Shown: piece by piece, positions 9,455-18,996 of the stretch
Numbering within the stretch: position 1 is the stretch's first letter
Layout: each line of letters starts with the position of its first letter
NCBI RefSeq assembly: GCF_051857545.1
Contig: NZ_JBPZHB010000005.1
Location: 124,001 to 188,000 of the forward strand
DNA from: Larkinella sp051857545
Lineage (GTDB): Bacteria; Bacteroidota; Bacteroidia; Cytophagales; Spirosomataceae
Length of the DNA: 64,000 bases
Reading direction: 5' to 3'
Program-made: the position numbers and the translations under genes
The notes under the pieces: model-generated
The model's input: only the letters and a program-made list of their open reading frames with translations
Databases searched by the model: none
What the model was told of the DNA's origin: nothing

Positions 9455-9916
9455 TTTAATATTTTAGAAAATTAAAATAGTTATTCGGTGGCAAATCGAC
9501 CGCCATCAATAAACCAAACCGGCGAAGTCGTCTATACTTTTATGTCTTTTAGAGAAGGACTGGTGATAGCATTTAAGAAGGAAGACGGCAGAAACTGTTA
9601 ATTTTAAAAGGGAGGTAACTACCAAAGGGACATAATGATAATATCCACTTAGGTTTCTCAATTTTCGAAATCGCCTTTTCACAGATTTGAGTAGGATTAT
9701 TTTTCTCCGAAATTGTTTGCACAGAAGGCCCGCGCTATAAAATCGATGCGAGGCTCTTGATGCCATGGAAATCTGCCAGATAACCGTGAGTATATCGTGG
9801 TCTTTGCTCAACTGAAGCTGCTCAATCTGCAGTTGCTTGGAACTTAGAAGTTGTTGGGGATTTTATAACTGAATAAAAAAAGCGGGTGTCTGCTTACCTT
9901 TATGTTGCAACACAAT

Positions 9917-9989
9917 GAAGCGGGGCCGCCCGTGCGGTAGTCGAGCGAACTTTTGCCTGGTTTAATCACCGCTCCGGCGGCCCGGTTCC
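9917..9989. repeat. REP-like imperfect palindrome, copy 1
   Basis: GC-rich arms 9917-9938 and 9968-9989 pair imperfectly (core GGGCCGCC with GGCGGCCC) around a 29-base AT-richer loop. The surrounding DNA is AT-rich, so the element stands out. A similar element with the same GGCGGCCCGGT core lies at 29227-29321. Confidence 0.6.
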
Positions 9990-10018
9990 GGAGGATCACT
10001 AAAGATTACGAGCAGACG

Positions 10019-10114
10019 ACCAGTAGTGCAGAGTCGTGGCTTTTGTGGGCCAATTGTGCCTTGATGTTGAATCGATTAGAAAAATAACCAAATGATATTT
10101 CCCAACATCCTCCT
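10019..10114. repeat. Dispersed 96-bp repeat, copy 1
   Basis: About 80 percent identical by eye to 39566-39660 in the same orientation. Shared blocks include TTGATGTTGAA, CGATTAG and ATATTTCCCAACA. No coding capacity is seen; the family is unknown to me. Confidence 0.7.
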
Positions 10115-10434
10115 AGTCTATAGTACTTACTTATGCAACTTGTTAGGCAGAAAGATGGAAAATACGTGGCTTTTTTCTTAACAAAATCTTAATTACGTTA
10201 CAATAGGTCTCCAGGTTATACACCCTACATTTGTCAATTAGCTGGAAGGATTAATAGGGCCCTCTTGGATAGAGTTGCCATTTAGTCTGCTCTTATTTAA
10301 AACAGATGAACTACTTAACAATTAGTTTTTGAAACACTGACTTTTAAGGTTTATAGGTCAATTTTTGCGAATAAGGTTTATAGAATTCGTGAGAGCAGGA
10401 AGTCTACTTAGTCTGATAAATTGACCTTGTATAG

Positions 10435-12456
10435 ATGAAAATAGTCTACTGGTTTTCTGCTTTCATTCTCCTGACTCATATAGGATATGGGCAAAAAGGG
10501 GACTCTTTGCGCGCTGAATTATTACACGAAGTAACTATAACAGCAAATCGGGGTTCGGAAGAAAGTTTTCGAACAGCAGGTTCCGTGTCCATTATTTCGT
10601 CTAAAAACCTACAAACCTACCAACCCCGCTCTACACCTGAAGCCCTCCTGGGAACAAACGGTGTATTTGTTCAAAAGACCACCCATGGAGCCGGATCTGC
10701 TTTTTTGCGTGGTTTGACCGGCAACCAAACACTGATATTGATTGATGGTATTCGATTGAATAACAGTACGTTTCGGTACGGACCGAACCAGTATCTGAAC
10801 ACCATCGACCCATTTACAATTGGTAAAATTGAAGTACTGCGCGGTGGCGGTTCAGTTGCGTATGGCTCCGATGCGTTAGGCGGTACCATCCATTTGCTGA
10901 CCCGGAATCCCGTGCTGGCGGAAAAAACGGCTTTTCATGGAAGGGCGGTAGCTCGTTATGCCACTGGCGGCATGGAAAAAACGGTACGGGCAGAAGGCGA
11001 ATTAAGCAGCTCGCGCGTGGCAGTGCAGGCAGGAGTAAGCAGTCGAAACTTTGGTGATTTGATTGGCGGGGACACCACCGGCCGCCAATCGCCGAGCGGC
11101 TACAACGAGCTTGACTTCGACTTCAAGATTTTGCTTGGTCTACGACCCGGCTGGATGCTGAAACTGGCACACCAATCGGTTGATCAGCAACATGTTCCGC
11201 TTTACTACCGGATTAAATTGGAGAATTATGCCATCAATGAATTTGACCCGCAAAAACGCAAACTCAGTTACCTGCAACTTACGGGAAAGACCCAAAATAG
11301 CTGGGCCCGGGAACTGACGCTTACCGGATCGTGGCAAACGACGCACGAAAGCCGGGTCATCCAACGCAATGGCAGCCGTTCACGGCGTATAGAAACCGAT
11401 AAAGTTCAAACCTGGGGTCTAACTTTTAATTTGCTTTCAGACGTGGCAACCAACTGGACGGCGAGTTCGGGGGCTGAAATCTACAATGACCTGGTAAAGA
11501 GTAACCGCATCGATCAGGAAATTCCAGGTGGGCTGCCTGTCCGTAGCCGTGGGCTGTATCCCGATGATAGCAAATATCTTAACTACGCGCTTTATTCGAT
11601 CCATCAGGTACAGATAGACCGGTGGCAGCTTACATTTGGGGGAAGGCTGAACGGTTTTCGCATTGGTATAACAGATGATGTGTTGGGCGAGGTTTCGGTA
11701 AAACCGGGTGCTTTGGTCGGACATGGGGCACTGGCCTATGCACCAACCACCCGTTCCAATCTCTATGCTTCGTTTCATTCGGGTTTTCGGGCTCCCAATG
11801 TCGACGATATGGGAACAGTAGGTATCGTGGATTTTCGCTATGAACTGCCTGCCTACGAATTAAAACCGGAAAAGTCGTCTAACTTTGAAATAGGCTATAA
11901 ACTCCGCACAACCCGGTTTGCGTTTAGCACGGCCTTATTTCACAATACCCTGCGGAATTTGATAACGCGTGTGCCAGTTATAGGGCAGCAAATCAACGGT
12001 ATCAACGTCTACCGGAAAGAAAACGTTGAACGCGCTTCCATCCGTGGAGCCGAAGCTGAATTAGAATATTTGTTGGGGAATAACTGGAAAACGTACGGGA
12101 TGATTGCCTATGCATTCGGTGAGAATAGGAGCACGAACGAACCTGTTCGGCGTATTCCACCGCTCAACGGGCGGTTGGGCCTGGAATATCGCAGCCAGGG
12201 CTGGTATGTCCGACCGGAAGGGTGGTTTGCCACCAAACAGGATCGCCTGGCAGCTGGCGACCTGAGCGATAACCGCATTCCGAAGGGCGGTACGCCCGGC
12301 TGGGTGATTGTCAATTTTTTGGCGGGTTATGAAGCCACCCATTTTTCCGTGAATGCCGTTGCCCAAAACCTGACTAATACCGATTACCGTACGCACGGCT
12401 CCGGTATCAATGGGGTAGGACGAAGCGTATGGCTCACCGTAACCGGTAAGTTTTAA
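10435..12456 (+). CDS. TonB-dependent outer-membrane receptor
   Basis: Ligand-gated outer-membrane channel of 673 residues. Residues 1-19 form a signal peptide ending near GYGQ. The TonB box region is LLHEVTITANR; the plug domain follows (about 45-155) with RGLTGNQTLILIDGIRLNN, IEVLRGGGSVAYGSDALGG and IHLLTRNP. The remainder is a 22-strand barrel ending in the aromatic C-terminal strand SVWLTVTGKF. There is no N-terminal carboxypeptidase-like or STN domain, so it is a classical siderophore/vitamin-type receptor, not SusC. The phosphoesterase-type genes that follow after 62 bases suggest one transport and processing locus, perhaps for a phosphorylated ligand; that link is inference. Confidence 0.92.
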   Translation: MKIVYWFSAFILLTHIGYGQKGDSLRAELLHEVTITANRGSEESFRTAGSVSIISSKNLQTYQPRSTPEALLGTNGVFVQKTTHGAGSAFLRGLTGNQTLILIDGIRLNNSTFRYGPNQYLNTIDPFTIGKIEVLRGGGSVAYGSDALGGTIHLLTRNPVLAEKTAFHGRAVARYATGGMEKTVRAEGELSSSRVAVQAGVSSRNFGDLIGGDTTGRQSPSGYNELDFDFKILLGLRPGWMLKLAHQSVDQQHVPLYYRIKLENYAINEFDPQKRKLSYLQLTGKTQNSWARELTLTGSWQTTHESRVIQRNGSRSRRIETDKVQTWGLTFNLLSDVATNWTASSGAEIYNDLVKSNRIDQEIPGGLPVRSRGLYPDDSKYLNYALYSIHQVQIDRWQLTFGGRLNGFRIGITDDVLGEVSVKPGALVGHGALAYAPTTRSNLYASFHSGFRAPNVDDMGTVGIVDFRYELPAYELKPEKSSNFEIGYKLRTTRFAFSTALFHNTLRNLITRVPVIGQQINGINVYRKENVERASIRGAEAELEYLLGNNWKTYGMIAYAFGENRSTNEPVRRIPPLNGRLGLEYRSQGWYVRPEGWFATKQDRLAAGDLSDNRIPKGGTPGWVIVNFLAGYEATHFSVNAVAQNLTNTDYRTHGSGINGVGRSVWLTVTGKF

Positions 12457-12518
12457 CGAACCTGACTTTAGTACGAACGCAATGGATTTATTCTTCCCGT
12501 TATAAACGCTTCTCTATT

Positions 12519-15008
12519 ATGTCAGCATTATCACTTATCTCACGCGGATTTTGCGTACTTCTGTTTCTTTTCCTGACGCTAAATTGCCAGCGGAAAGGCA
12601 ACACGGCCCCGCAATCGGAAGAGATCGCCATTTACAAAGAAATGAGCGCCAAACGGGTCAATCTCCCCAATGGCTGGGCGCTTACACCGGCCGGACACAG
12701 TCTTGATCTGGATGATTTGCCCCTGAACCTGGTCGTATCACCGTCCCAAAAATACCTGGCCGTAACCAACAATGGCCAAAGTACGCAAAGCATTACCCTG
12801 ATTGATGCCCAGGCCGAAAAAGTGGTCGATACGGTCCGGGTAGACAAGGCCTGGCTGGGTCTGGCATTCAGTGAGGATGAAAAACGGTTGTATGCTTCGG
12901 GAGGAAACGACAACAAAATTCTGGTCTACAAAATTGAAGACAACCAACTCGTATCGGATGAACCGATCGTGTTGGGTAAACCCTGGCCGGTTAAAATTTC
13001 ACCGACGGGTTTGTGCGTGGATGACGCCAAAAACCGGCTTTACGTGGTCACGAAAGAAGAAAATGCCCTGTATATCTGCGACACCCAAACCAAACAAACC
13101 ATTAGCAGAATCCATCTGGGGGCGGCCGCCTATACCTGCCGGCTTTCATCCGACCGAAACGAGCTTTTTGTTTCTCTGTGGGGTGGCTCGAGCGTGTTGA
13201 TGATCGATGTAAATACCCAAAAAATAACCGCTAAAATTCCGACCAACAAAAACCCGAACGACCTGCTTTTGACCCGCGACGGGAAGTATCTTTTCGTTGC
13301 CAATGGAAACGATAATACGGTTGCGCTGATCGAGGTGTCGAAACGGGAGGTGATCGAAACATTGACCACTTCACTTTTTCCCAACGCCCCCGTCGGAACC
13401 ACACCCAATGGCCTGGCTTTGAGCGACGACGAGAATACGCTGTTCATTGCCAACGCCGACAACAATTGCCTCGCCGTTTTCGATGTTACCCGGAAAGGCC
13501 ATGCCCGTTCCAGCGGCTTCATTCCAACCGGCTGGTATCCAACGGCAGTAAAAGTGATTGGTTCCAGACTGTTTGTAACGAATGGAAAAGGATTTTCGTC
13601 CAAAGCCAATCCCAAAGGCCCAAATCCCGCCTTATCCAGGGTTCCGCAGCAAATCGGCCCCAATCCGCAGGCCAACACCGGCCGTCAACAATACATCGGG
13701 GGCTTGTTCAAAGGAACACTTTCAATCATTGGTGTCCCGGAAAGCGCCGAACTGGCGGCTTATTCCCGCCTGGTTTATGCCAATACGCCCTATACCAAAA
13801 CCAAAGAATTGCGGGCAGAAGGAGAACCGGGAAATCCGATCCCGATGCGGGTTGGCGATAAGTCGCCCATTAAATATGTATTTTACATCATCAAAGAAAA
13901 CCGCACCTACGACCAGGTCCTGGGGGATATGAAAGAGGGAAATGGCGATTCATCTCTGTGTCTGTTTCCCCAAAAAATCACGCCGAATCAACATGCCCTT
14001 GCCAGAGAATTTGTGTTACTGGACAATTTTTACGTCGACGCGGAAGTAAGCGCGGATGGACATAACTGGTCGGCAGCGGCCTATGCCAATGATTATGTTG
14101 AAAAAAACTGGGTAACCAGTTATGGTGGACGGGGCGGCACCTATGATTATGAAGGCCAGAAGGAGATCGCCCATCCTCGCGATGGCTTTATCTGGGACCA
14201 TTGTCTGAGGGCCGGGGTGAGTTTCCGTAGCTACGGCTGGTTTGCCGATGCTGAAAAAGCCAACATCAAAACACTGGCCGGCAAATTCTGTCCGGAATTC
14301 AAAGGCTACAATCTGGGTTACATGGATATCAGCCGTGAAGAAGCCTGGGAAAAGGATTTTGACCAGCTGGTTGCTTCTAAAACATTGCCACAATTTAATA
14401 CGGTGCGCTTTGGCAATGACCATACTTCCGGGGCGGCTATTGGCAAACCAACGCCATATGCCGCTATTGCCGACAATGATCTGGCCGTAGGCCGATTTGT
14501 GGAACATCTTTCGCAAAGCCCCGTCTGGAACGAATCGGTGGTATTCATCCTGGAAGACGACGCCCAAAATGGCCCCGACCACGTCGACGCCCACCGGTCC
14601 ATTGCGTTCGTAGCCGGGGGATTTGTGAAACGGGGTTTTGTAGATCATACCATGTATTCCACTTCGGGCATGCTGCGCACCATGGAATTGATTCTGGGAT
14701 TGAAGCCCATGAGCCAATATGATGCTGCCGCAATCCCGATGTGGCGGTGTTTTAACAAGACAGCCAATCCAACCCCTTTCAAATCCAGGGAAGCCGGCAT
14801 CGATCTTGCCCAGAAAAACGTGGCGGTTAATAAAAATTCACGACGCTCCATGGAGTTTGATCTAACCCGTCCGGATGCGATCGATGATCTTATTTTCAGC
14901 GAAATTGTATGGCAAACCGTACGCGGGGAAAAGAGCGTTATGCCAGCCCCGCGCCGGGGTGCTTTTGTACGACTGGGTAAAGATACCGATGATGATGATG
15001 ACGATTAG
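12519..15008 (+). CDS. YncE-like beta-propeller / phosphoesterase fusion (first copy)
   Basis: Two-domain exported protein of 829 residues. The N-terminus is a hydrophobic signal with a possible lipoprotein Cys23 (LTLNC). Residues about 50-400 are a YVTN-type beta-propeller (repeats such as KYLFVANGNDNTVALIEV and NTLFIANADNNCLAVFDV). Residues about 450-740 resemble the phosphoesterase family of acid phosphatases and phospholipase C: KENRTYDQVLGD (Glu460), DNFYVDAEVSADGH, and the metal motif DHVDAHRS (His688, Asp690, His692). The C-terminus is an unusual run of seven Asp. It is tandem to a paralogue 68 bases downstream and follows the TonB receptor. Confidence 0.88.
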   Translation: MSALSLISRGFCVLLFLFLTLNCQRKGNTAPQSEEIAIYKEMSAKRVNLPNGWALTPAGHSLDLDDLPLNLVVSPSQKYLAVTNNGQSTQSITLIDAQAEKVVDTVRVDKAWLGLAFSEDEKRLYASGGNDNKILVYKIEDNQLVSDEPIVLGKPWPVKISPTGLCVDDAKNRLYVVTKEENALYICDTQTKQTISRIHLGAAAYTCRLSSDRNELFVSLWGGSSVLMIDVNTQKITAKIPTNKNPNDLLLTRDGKYLFVANGNDNTVALIEVSKREVIETLTTSLFPNAPVGTTPNGLALSDDENTLFIANADNNCLAVFDVTRKGHARSSGFIPTGWYPTAVKVIGSRLFVTNGKGFSSKANPKGPNPALSRVPQQIGPNPQANTGRQQYIGGLFKGTLSIIGVPESAELAAYSRLVYANTPYTKTKELRAEGEPGNPIPMRVGDKSPIKYVFYIIKENRTYDQVLGDMKEGNGDSSLCLFPQKITPNQHALAREFVLLDNFYVDAEVSADGHNWSAAAYANDYVEKNWVTSYGGRGGTYDYEGQKEIAHPRDGFIWDHCLRAGVSFRSYGWFADAEKANIKTLAGKFCPEFKGYNLGYMDISREEAWEKDFDQLVASKTLPQFNTVRFGNDHTSGAAIGKPTPYAAIADNDLAVGRFVEHLSQSPVWNESVVFILEDDAQNGPDHVDAHRSIAFVAGGFVKRGFVDHTMYSTSGMLRTMELILGLKPMSQYDAAAIPMWRCFNKTANPTPFKSREAGIDLAQKNVAVNKNSRRSMEFDLTRPDAIDDLIFSEIVWQTVRGEKSVMPAPRRGAFVRLGKDTDDDDDD

Positions 15009-15076
15009 GATAAACGGCCTAGTGTCGTAATTTGCTTTATTCTCTTTGATTTCCAGACCAGCTAATTCCCATCCGT

Positions 15077-17878
15077 ATGCGCCTGCTACTTCTATTTTTG
15101 GTACTGACGCTGAATGCGTTGGCTCAGTCGACTCCGCAATACCACATTACCGCACCGGCGGGGAGTGAATACACCCGCATCGACAAAACCGGCCGGACCG
15201 TATTGCCCAACGGCCGGTTCATCACGCCCCGCGGACGACAGATTCAAACCGCTCCGCACCCCTACGGTTTACAACTCAGTCCCGACGGACAAACAGTCGT
15301 CACCGCCAACTCAGGTATTAGCCCATTTTCCATCTCCATTCTCCGCGATGTCTACAGTGCAAATCCCGCAGTACGGCAAATTCCCGAAGGAGCCAAAACC
15401 GAAGCCGGCGTGCTGGAAGCCTGTTTTATGGGTCTGGTCGTAACCCCGGACAACAAAACCGTGTATGTGGCTGGTGGAGAAACCAATAAAATATTCGGGT
15501 TCGATCTGGTGACGGGCAAACCCACCGAAACCATCAATTGTAGTCTTAAAACCGCGGACGTTGACTTCTCGCACGGTTATATTGGCGATATGGCACTGAC
15601 CCGCGATGGCAAAACACTTTACGCGCTCGATCAGATTGGCTTTCGAATGCTGGTGATCGACCTGGCAAGCAAAAAGATAGTGCATAACGTACCCACGGGC
15701 CGCTATCCATTTGGGATCACCCTGTCGCCCGATGAAAAAACGGCGTATGTGGCAAACGTGGGCGTTTTTGAATACAAACCGTTTACGGATTTAGACCGGA
15801 AGGATCTCAAAAAAACCGCCCATGACTTTCCGGCTTCTAAATATGGGTCAAAAGAGATGCGGGAAGGTGACGCCCAGAAGGGTATTCCGGCGCTGGGCGA
15901 TCCGAACGCACCCGAAGCGTTCTCGGTCTGGCGGATTAATCTTACCGGAAAAGGAACTCCGGATGTAGTGGCAAAAATCAAAACCGGATTTCTGGTCGGT
16001 CAGATGGTCGAGGATTTTCCGGCCGTGGGTGGGTCAAGTCCCAACTCCGTGGTGGCTACTGATCAATACGTCTTTGTCAGCAATGGCAACAACGATTGCC
16101 TATCGGTGATTGACGTAAAAACCAATGCGGTCGTCAGGAATATTGCCCTCTCGCCCGATTCCCGGCTGGGAAAATTGCGGGGCATCATTCCGTTCGGACT
16201 GGCACTCTCACCCGACAACCGACGGCTGTTTGTGGCCGAAGCGGGCATCAACGCCGTCGCCGTCGTGGACGTACCTTCCCTGACGGTGATCGGCCACATT
16301 CCCACGGGCTGGTTTCCTTCCAAGTTGAAAGTTAGCCTGGACGGCAAAAAGCTTCTGGTAGCGAACGCCAAAGGATATGGCAGTGGCCCAAACGGGGGCA
16401 AAACATTTACGCTCGGACCCAAAGGGAGCTACATTGGCAGTTTGATGAATGGGACGGTTTCGGTCATGGATATTCCCACCGATGCCGACTTGAAGGCCGA
16501 AACGAAGCAGGTAGTAGAGAATAATTTTTCGATTCGCCCGGTATCCGAAATAAAGTCGACTAACAACCCAATTCCGGCATTTGCGGGGCAGAAAGAGTCA
16601 CCGATTAAGTACACTGTGTTCATAGCCAAGGAAAACCGAACCTACGACGAGGTGTTCGGACAAATAGCCAGCGGAAAAGGCGATTCGACCCTGGCTCGCT
16701 ACGGCACTGGTGTGACGGTAAAGAGCCGGCGCGGAAACCAGACCGTCGCAAAAGCGGATGTCATGCCCAACCACCTCGCCCTGGCCCGGCGATTTGCCAT
16801 GTCTGATAACTTTTATTGCGATTCTGATGTCTCAGCCGATGGGCACCGCTGGCTGGTGAACACCTACCCGAATGAGTGGGTTGAAACCGGAACCGCTGCG
16901 GCTTACGGCGGGAAACGCTCCATGCGCGATTCCTCGAATGCTCCCGGAAATCTGAGCTTTTACGGTTCGGCGGGTTCGATTTATCCCGAAGATTATAACG
17001 AAGGGGGCTCGATGTGGGAACACCTCGAACGGTGGAAGAAGGACTTCTTTAACTTCGGTTTTGGGGTTGAAATGGCCGGTGCTTACAGCGATAGCACCAT
17101 GAAATATATTGGCGAAAAATACACCATTAACTACCCGCTTCCGGCCCCCTTATTCGACCGCTCTTCGCGAACGTTCCCCACCTTCAATATGGCCATTCCC
17201 GACCAGTTTCGAACCGATGTCTTCATCAAAGAATTTAACGAAAAGTGGCGATCCGGCGGTTCGGGCAACGACAAATCGATGCCCTCCGTTGTAACGCTCA
17301 TGCTGCCGAATGACCACGGTACCAACCCCCGTCCCAAAGCCGGTTTTCCCTTTACAGAAAGCTACATGGCCGATAATGACCTCGCACTGGGCCGCACCGT
17401 TGAGTTTCTTTCAAATACGCCCTACTGGAAAAACATGGCCATTTTCGTGGTCGAAGATGATCCCCAGGGGGGCGTTGATCACGTTGATGCGCACCGGAGT
17501 CTCCTGATGACCATTTCACCGTACGTAAAACGCAATTATGTTGGCCACACCCATTACAGTTTTGGCAGCGTCTTCAAAACGTTCTGGAATATTCTGGGTA
17601 TTCCATGCCTGAACCAGTATGACGCCGGAGCCACTGATCTTTCGGACCTTTTCACCGACCAGCCCGATTTTACCCCATACCGTGCCCTGCCGGCCGATGT
17701 GCGGTTATTTGACCCACAGAAAGCACTGGACCCCTTCGATGAGAAATTCGATTGGAAGGCGTTCGCCGAGTCGGAAGAACTGGACCGAACCGAAACCATG
17801 CAGGAACGCCGGGAACAGGAGGACAAGCAAACGCGCCAAAAGAAAACGAACCCCCCGAAGGCTAAACGCAGCAACTAA
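15077..17878 (+). CDS. YncE-like beta-propeller / phosphoesterase fusion (second copy)
   Basis: Paralogue of the preceding gene, 933 residues, with a signal peptide cleaved near LAQS. The propeller spans roughly residues 55-450 (KTVYVAGGETNKIFGFDL, KTAYVANVGVFEYKP, RRLFVAEAGINAVAVVDV). The phosphoesterase-like domain holds KENRTYDEVFGQ (Glu519), DNFYCDSDVSADGHRW and DHVDAHRS (His802, Asp804, His806). It lacks the lipobox-like Cys and the Asp tail of the first copy and instead ends in a Lys/Arg-rich tail, so the two products probably differ in location or partner. Likely cotranscribed with the receptor and first copy. Confidence 0.88.
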   Translation: MRLLLLFLVLTLNALAQSTPQYHITAPAGSEYTRIDKTGRTVLPNGRFITPRGRQIQTAPHPYGLQLSPDGQTVVTANSGISPFSISILRDVYSANPAVRQIPEGAKTEAGVLEACFMGLVVTPDNKTVYVAGGETNKIFGFDLVTGKPTETINCSLKTADVDFSHGYIGDMALTRDGKTLYALDQIGFRMLVIDLASKKIVHNVPTGRYPFGITLSPDEKTAYVANVGVFEYKPFTDLDRKDLKKTAHDFPASKYGSKEMREGDAQKGIPALGDPNAPEAFSVWRINLTGKGTPDVVAKIKTGFLVGQMVEDFPAVGGSSPNSVVATDQYVFVSNGNNDCLSVIDVKTNAVVRNIALSPDSRLGKLRGIIPFGLALSPDNRRLFVAEAGINAVAVVDVPSLTVIGHIPTGWFPSKLKVSLDGKKLLVANAKGYGSGPNGGKTFTLGPKGSYIGSLMNGTVSVMDIPTDADLKAETKQVVENNFSIRPVSEIKSTNNPIPAFAGQKESPIKYTVFIAKENRTYDEVFGQIASGKGDSTLARYGTGVTVKSRRGNQTVAKADVMPNHLALARRFAMSDNFYCDSDVSADGHRWLVNTYPNEWVETGTAAAYGGKRSMRDSSNAPGNLSFYGSAGSIYPEDYNEGGSMWEHLERWKKDFFNFGFGVEMAGAYSDSTMKYIGEKYTINYPLPAPLFDRSSRTFPTFNMAIPDQFRTDVFIKEFNEKWRSGGSGNDKSMPSVVTLMLPNDHGTNPRPKAGFPFTESYMADNDLALGRTVEFLSNTPYWKNMAIFVVEDDPQGGVDHVDAHRSLLMTISPYVKRNYVGHTHYSFGSVFKTFWNILGIPCLNQYDAGATDLSDLFTDQPDFTPYRALPADVRLFDPQKALDPFDEKFDWKAFAESEELDRTETMQERREQEDKQTRQKKTNPPKAKRSN

Positions 17879-18190
17879 CTTTACCTATCTGATTAGGAGG
17901 ATGCTGGACTTGCTACAGTTGACTGGAGAGATTTTTTAGACAGATTGGAGCAAATTCTTAATTTTTAATCAGCATTCCATAGCTTTTTGAACCTATCATA
18001 TCCCAATGCAAAAAAGAGGACATTCTGAATTCAATAAGTCGATTCAAAAATGCATCAAGAAATTAACCCAGTAGAAAGTATAACATCGAAATAACTTGTC
18101 ATCTTTTGTGTACGGGGATTACCTTGATGTACCTATCAAAGAGCCAGGTTTCAGGGTAGTCAATTTAAAAAAATTAGGATAAAGACCATT
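17879..18190. other. Intergenic stretch holding a dispersed repeat
   Basis: Lies between two genes whose stops face each other. No gene is seen. It contains copy 1 of the AGCTTTyTGAACC repeat (17979-18046). No strong terminator hairpin was recognised. Confidence 0.6.
17979..18046. repeat. AGCTTTyTGAACC repeat, copy 1
   Basis: Shares the start AGCTTTTTGAACCTATCAT and an end like TCAATAAGTCGATTCA with 28174-28238, with a more diverged relative at 29506-29581. All three are noncoding. Confidence 0.5.
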
Positions 18191-18814
18191 TCAATAATCT
18201 TCAAGTGCCCTGCGCAATACGCGAAGGGCTTTGGTGATATGAGCTTCAACGGTTTTAGGTGATAGTAATAATTCCTGTGCGATATCTTGATATTTCTTTC
18301 CCTCAAACCGACTTAGTATAAATACCCGTTGAACAGCGGGCGATAACGATTGAATGACCTGCTCCACCTTGCGATACAGATCGTCGTACTCCATCATTTC
18401 CTCGGGCGATGGTTGACGCGATTGCAGGGTTTCTGCCTGTTGACTCGAGAAGGCGGATTCCCGGTTAAACTCGCGCTGAAGATATTTTAACGATTCAAGC
18501 CGGACTGCCGAAAACAGATACGCCCGGAATGAGGTGTGAATTTGCCGGTAAAGTTCCTTGTGTAAAAAGGACGAAAAAATATCCCCAACCAGATCCTGCG
18601 CGAGTTCCTTCGAGTAAACAAAACGAACGGCGTGGCTACACAACACATTGTAGTAGTTTCGGAAAAGTAACTCGCAGCCCTTCCGGGGATTTTCTTCAAA
18701 CGTCTGGCGAATAAACCATTCCTTATCATCGGACGCCACAGCCCCCCCTTCTTTCTGAGAACGGGTCTGAGAATTGAAGGGATCCGGTCGGGGTGAAAAT
18801 GGCTTTTCTAACAA
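18191..18814 (-). CDS. ECF RNA polymerase sigma factor (partner of the adjacent FecR)
   Basis: FecI-type sigma factor, up to 207 residues. Region 2 is LLFRNYYNVLCSHAVRFVYS with KELAQDLVGDIFSSFLHKE; region 4 is LSPAVQRVFILSRFEGKKYQDIAQELL with LLSPKTVEAHITKALRVLRR. There is no in-frame ATG at the N-terminus: the start is TTG 18814 or GTG 18739, and a stop lies upstream in frame. It is divergent from the FecR gene and shares an intergenic region with twin promoter-like elements, so it probably activates its own gene and the fecR-susCD operon. Confidence 0.92.
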   Translation of the reverse strand: MLEKPFSPRPDPFNSQTRSQKEGGAVASDDKEWFIRQTFEENPRKGCELLFRNYYNVLCSHAVRFVYSKELAQDLVGDIFSSFLHKELYRQIHTSFRAYLFSAVRLESLKYLQREFNRESAFSSQQAETLQSRQPSPEEMMEYDDLYRKVEQVIQSLSPAVQRVFILSRFEGKKYQDIAQELLLSPKTVEAHITKALRVLRRALEDY

Positions 18815-18855
18815 GACGTTTGACAGATTGAAAGTAATCAGAACGGAAAACTATA

Positions 18856-18889
18856 CCCCTATGATCCAATTCGGACGCAATACCCTAAT
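18856..18889 (-). promoter_or_regulatory. Candidate ECF sigma promoter driving the sigma gene
   Basis: Read on the minus strand: ATTAGGGTA, then 13 bases, then GGATCATAGGG. The same two blocks at the same spacing occur in the opposite direction at 18944-18976. The second block ends about 40 bases before the TTG start at 18814. The -35/-10 assignment is inference. Confidence 0.6.
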
Positions 18890-18943
18890 TTCAAGTTGAT
18901 TTTTCTACTAAAAATAATATTATTCCCTCTTTTTCTTTTCGGG

Positions 18944-18976
18944 ATTAGGGTAATCGCTCTGTTTCGGATCATAGGG
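18944..18976 (+). promoter_or_regulatory. Candidate ECF sigma promoter driving fecR-susC-susD
   Basis: ATTAGGGTA (18944-18952), 13 bases, GGATCATAGGG (18966-18976), ending 20 bases before the FecR ATG. It is identical in both blocks to the divergent copy at 18856-18889, while the spacer sequences differ. That pattern fits selection for sigma-factor contacts. Confidence 0.6.
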
Positions 18977-18996
18977 TTACAACCTTTATTATCCAC

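Larger units (their letters stand above)
9455..10434. other. Gene-free kilobase with repeat remnants
   Basis: No convincing gene is present. A 101-codon minus-strand frame (9506-9811, TTG start) reads upstream into a Gln/Leu-rich heptad-like stretch before a stop and may be a decayed gene fragment; I do not recognise it. The stretch also holds a REP-like palindrome (9917-9989) and a dispersed repeat copy (10019-10114). Just before the TonB receptor gene there is an 11-bp direct repeat AAGGTTTATAG (10346-10356 and 10373-10383) and a 10-bp inverted repeat (10355-10364 with 10418-10427), which may be operator sites. Confidence 0.6.
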
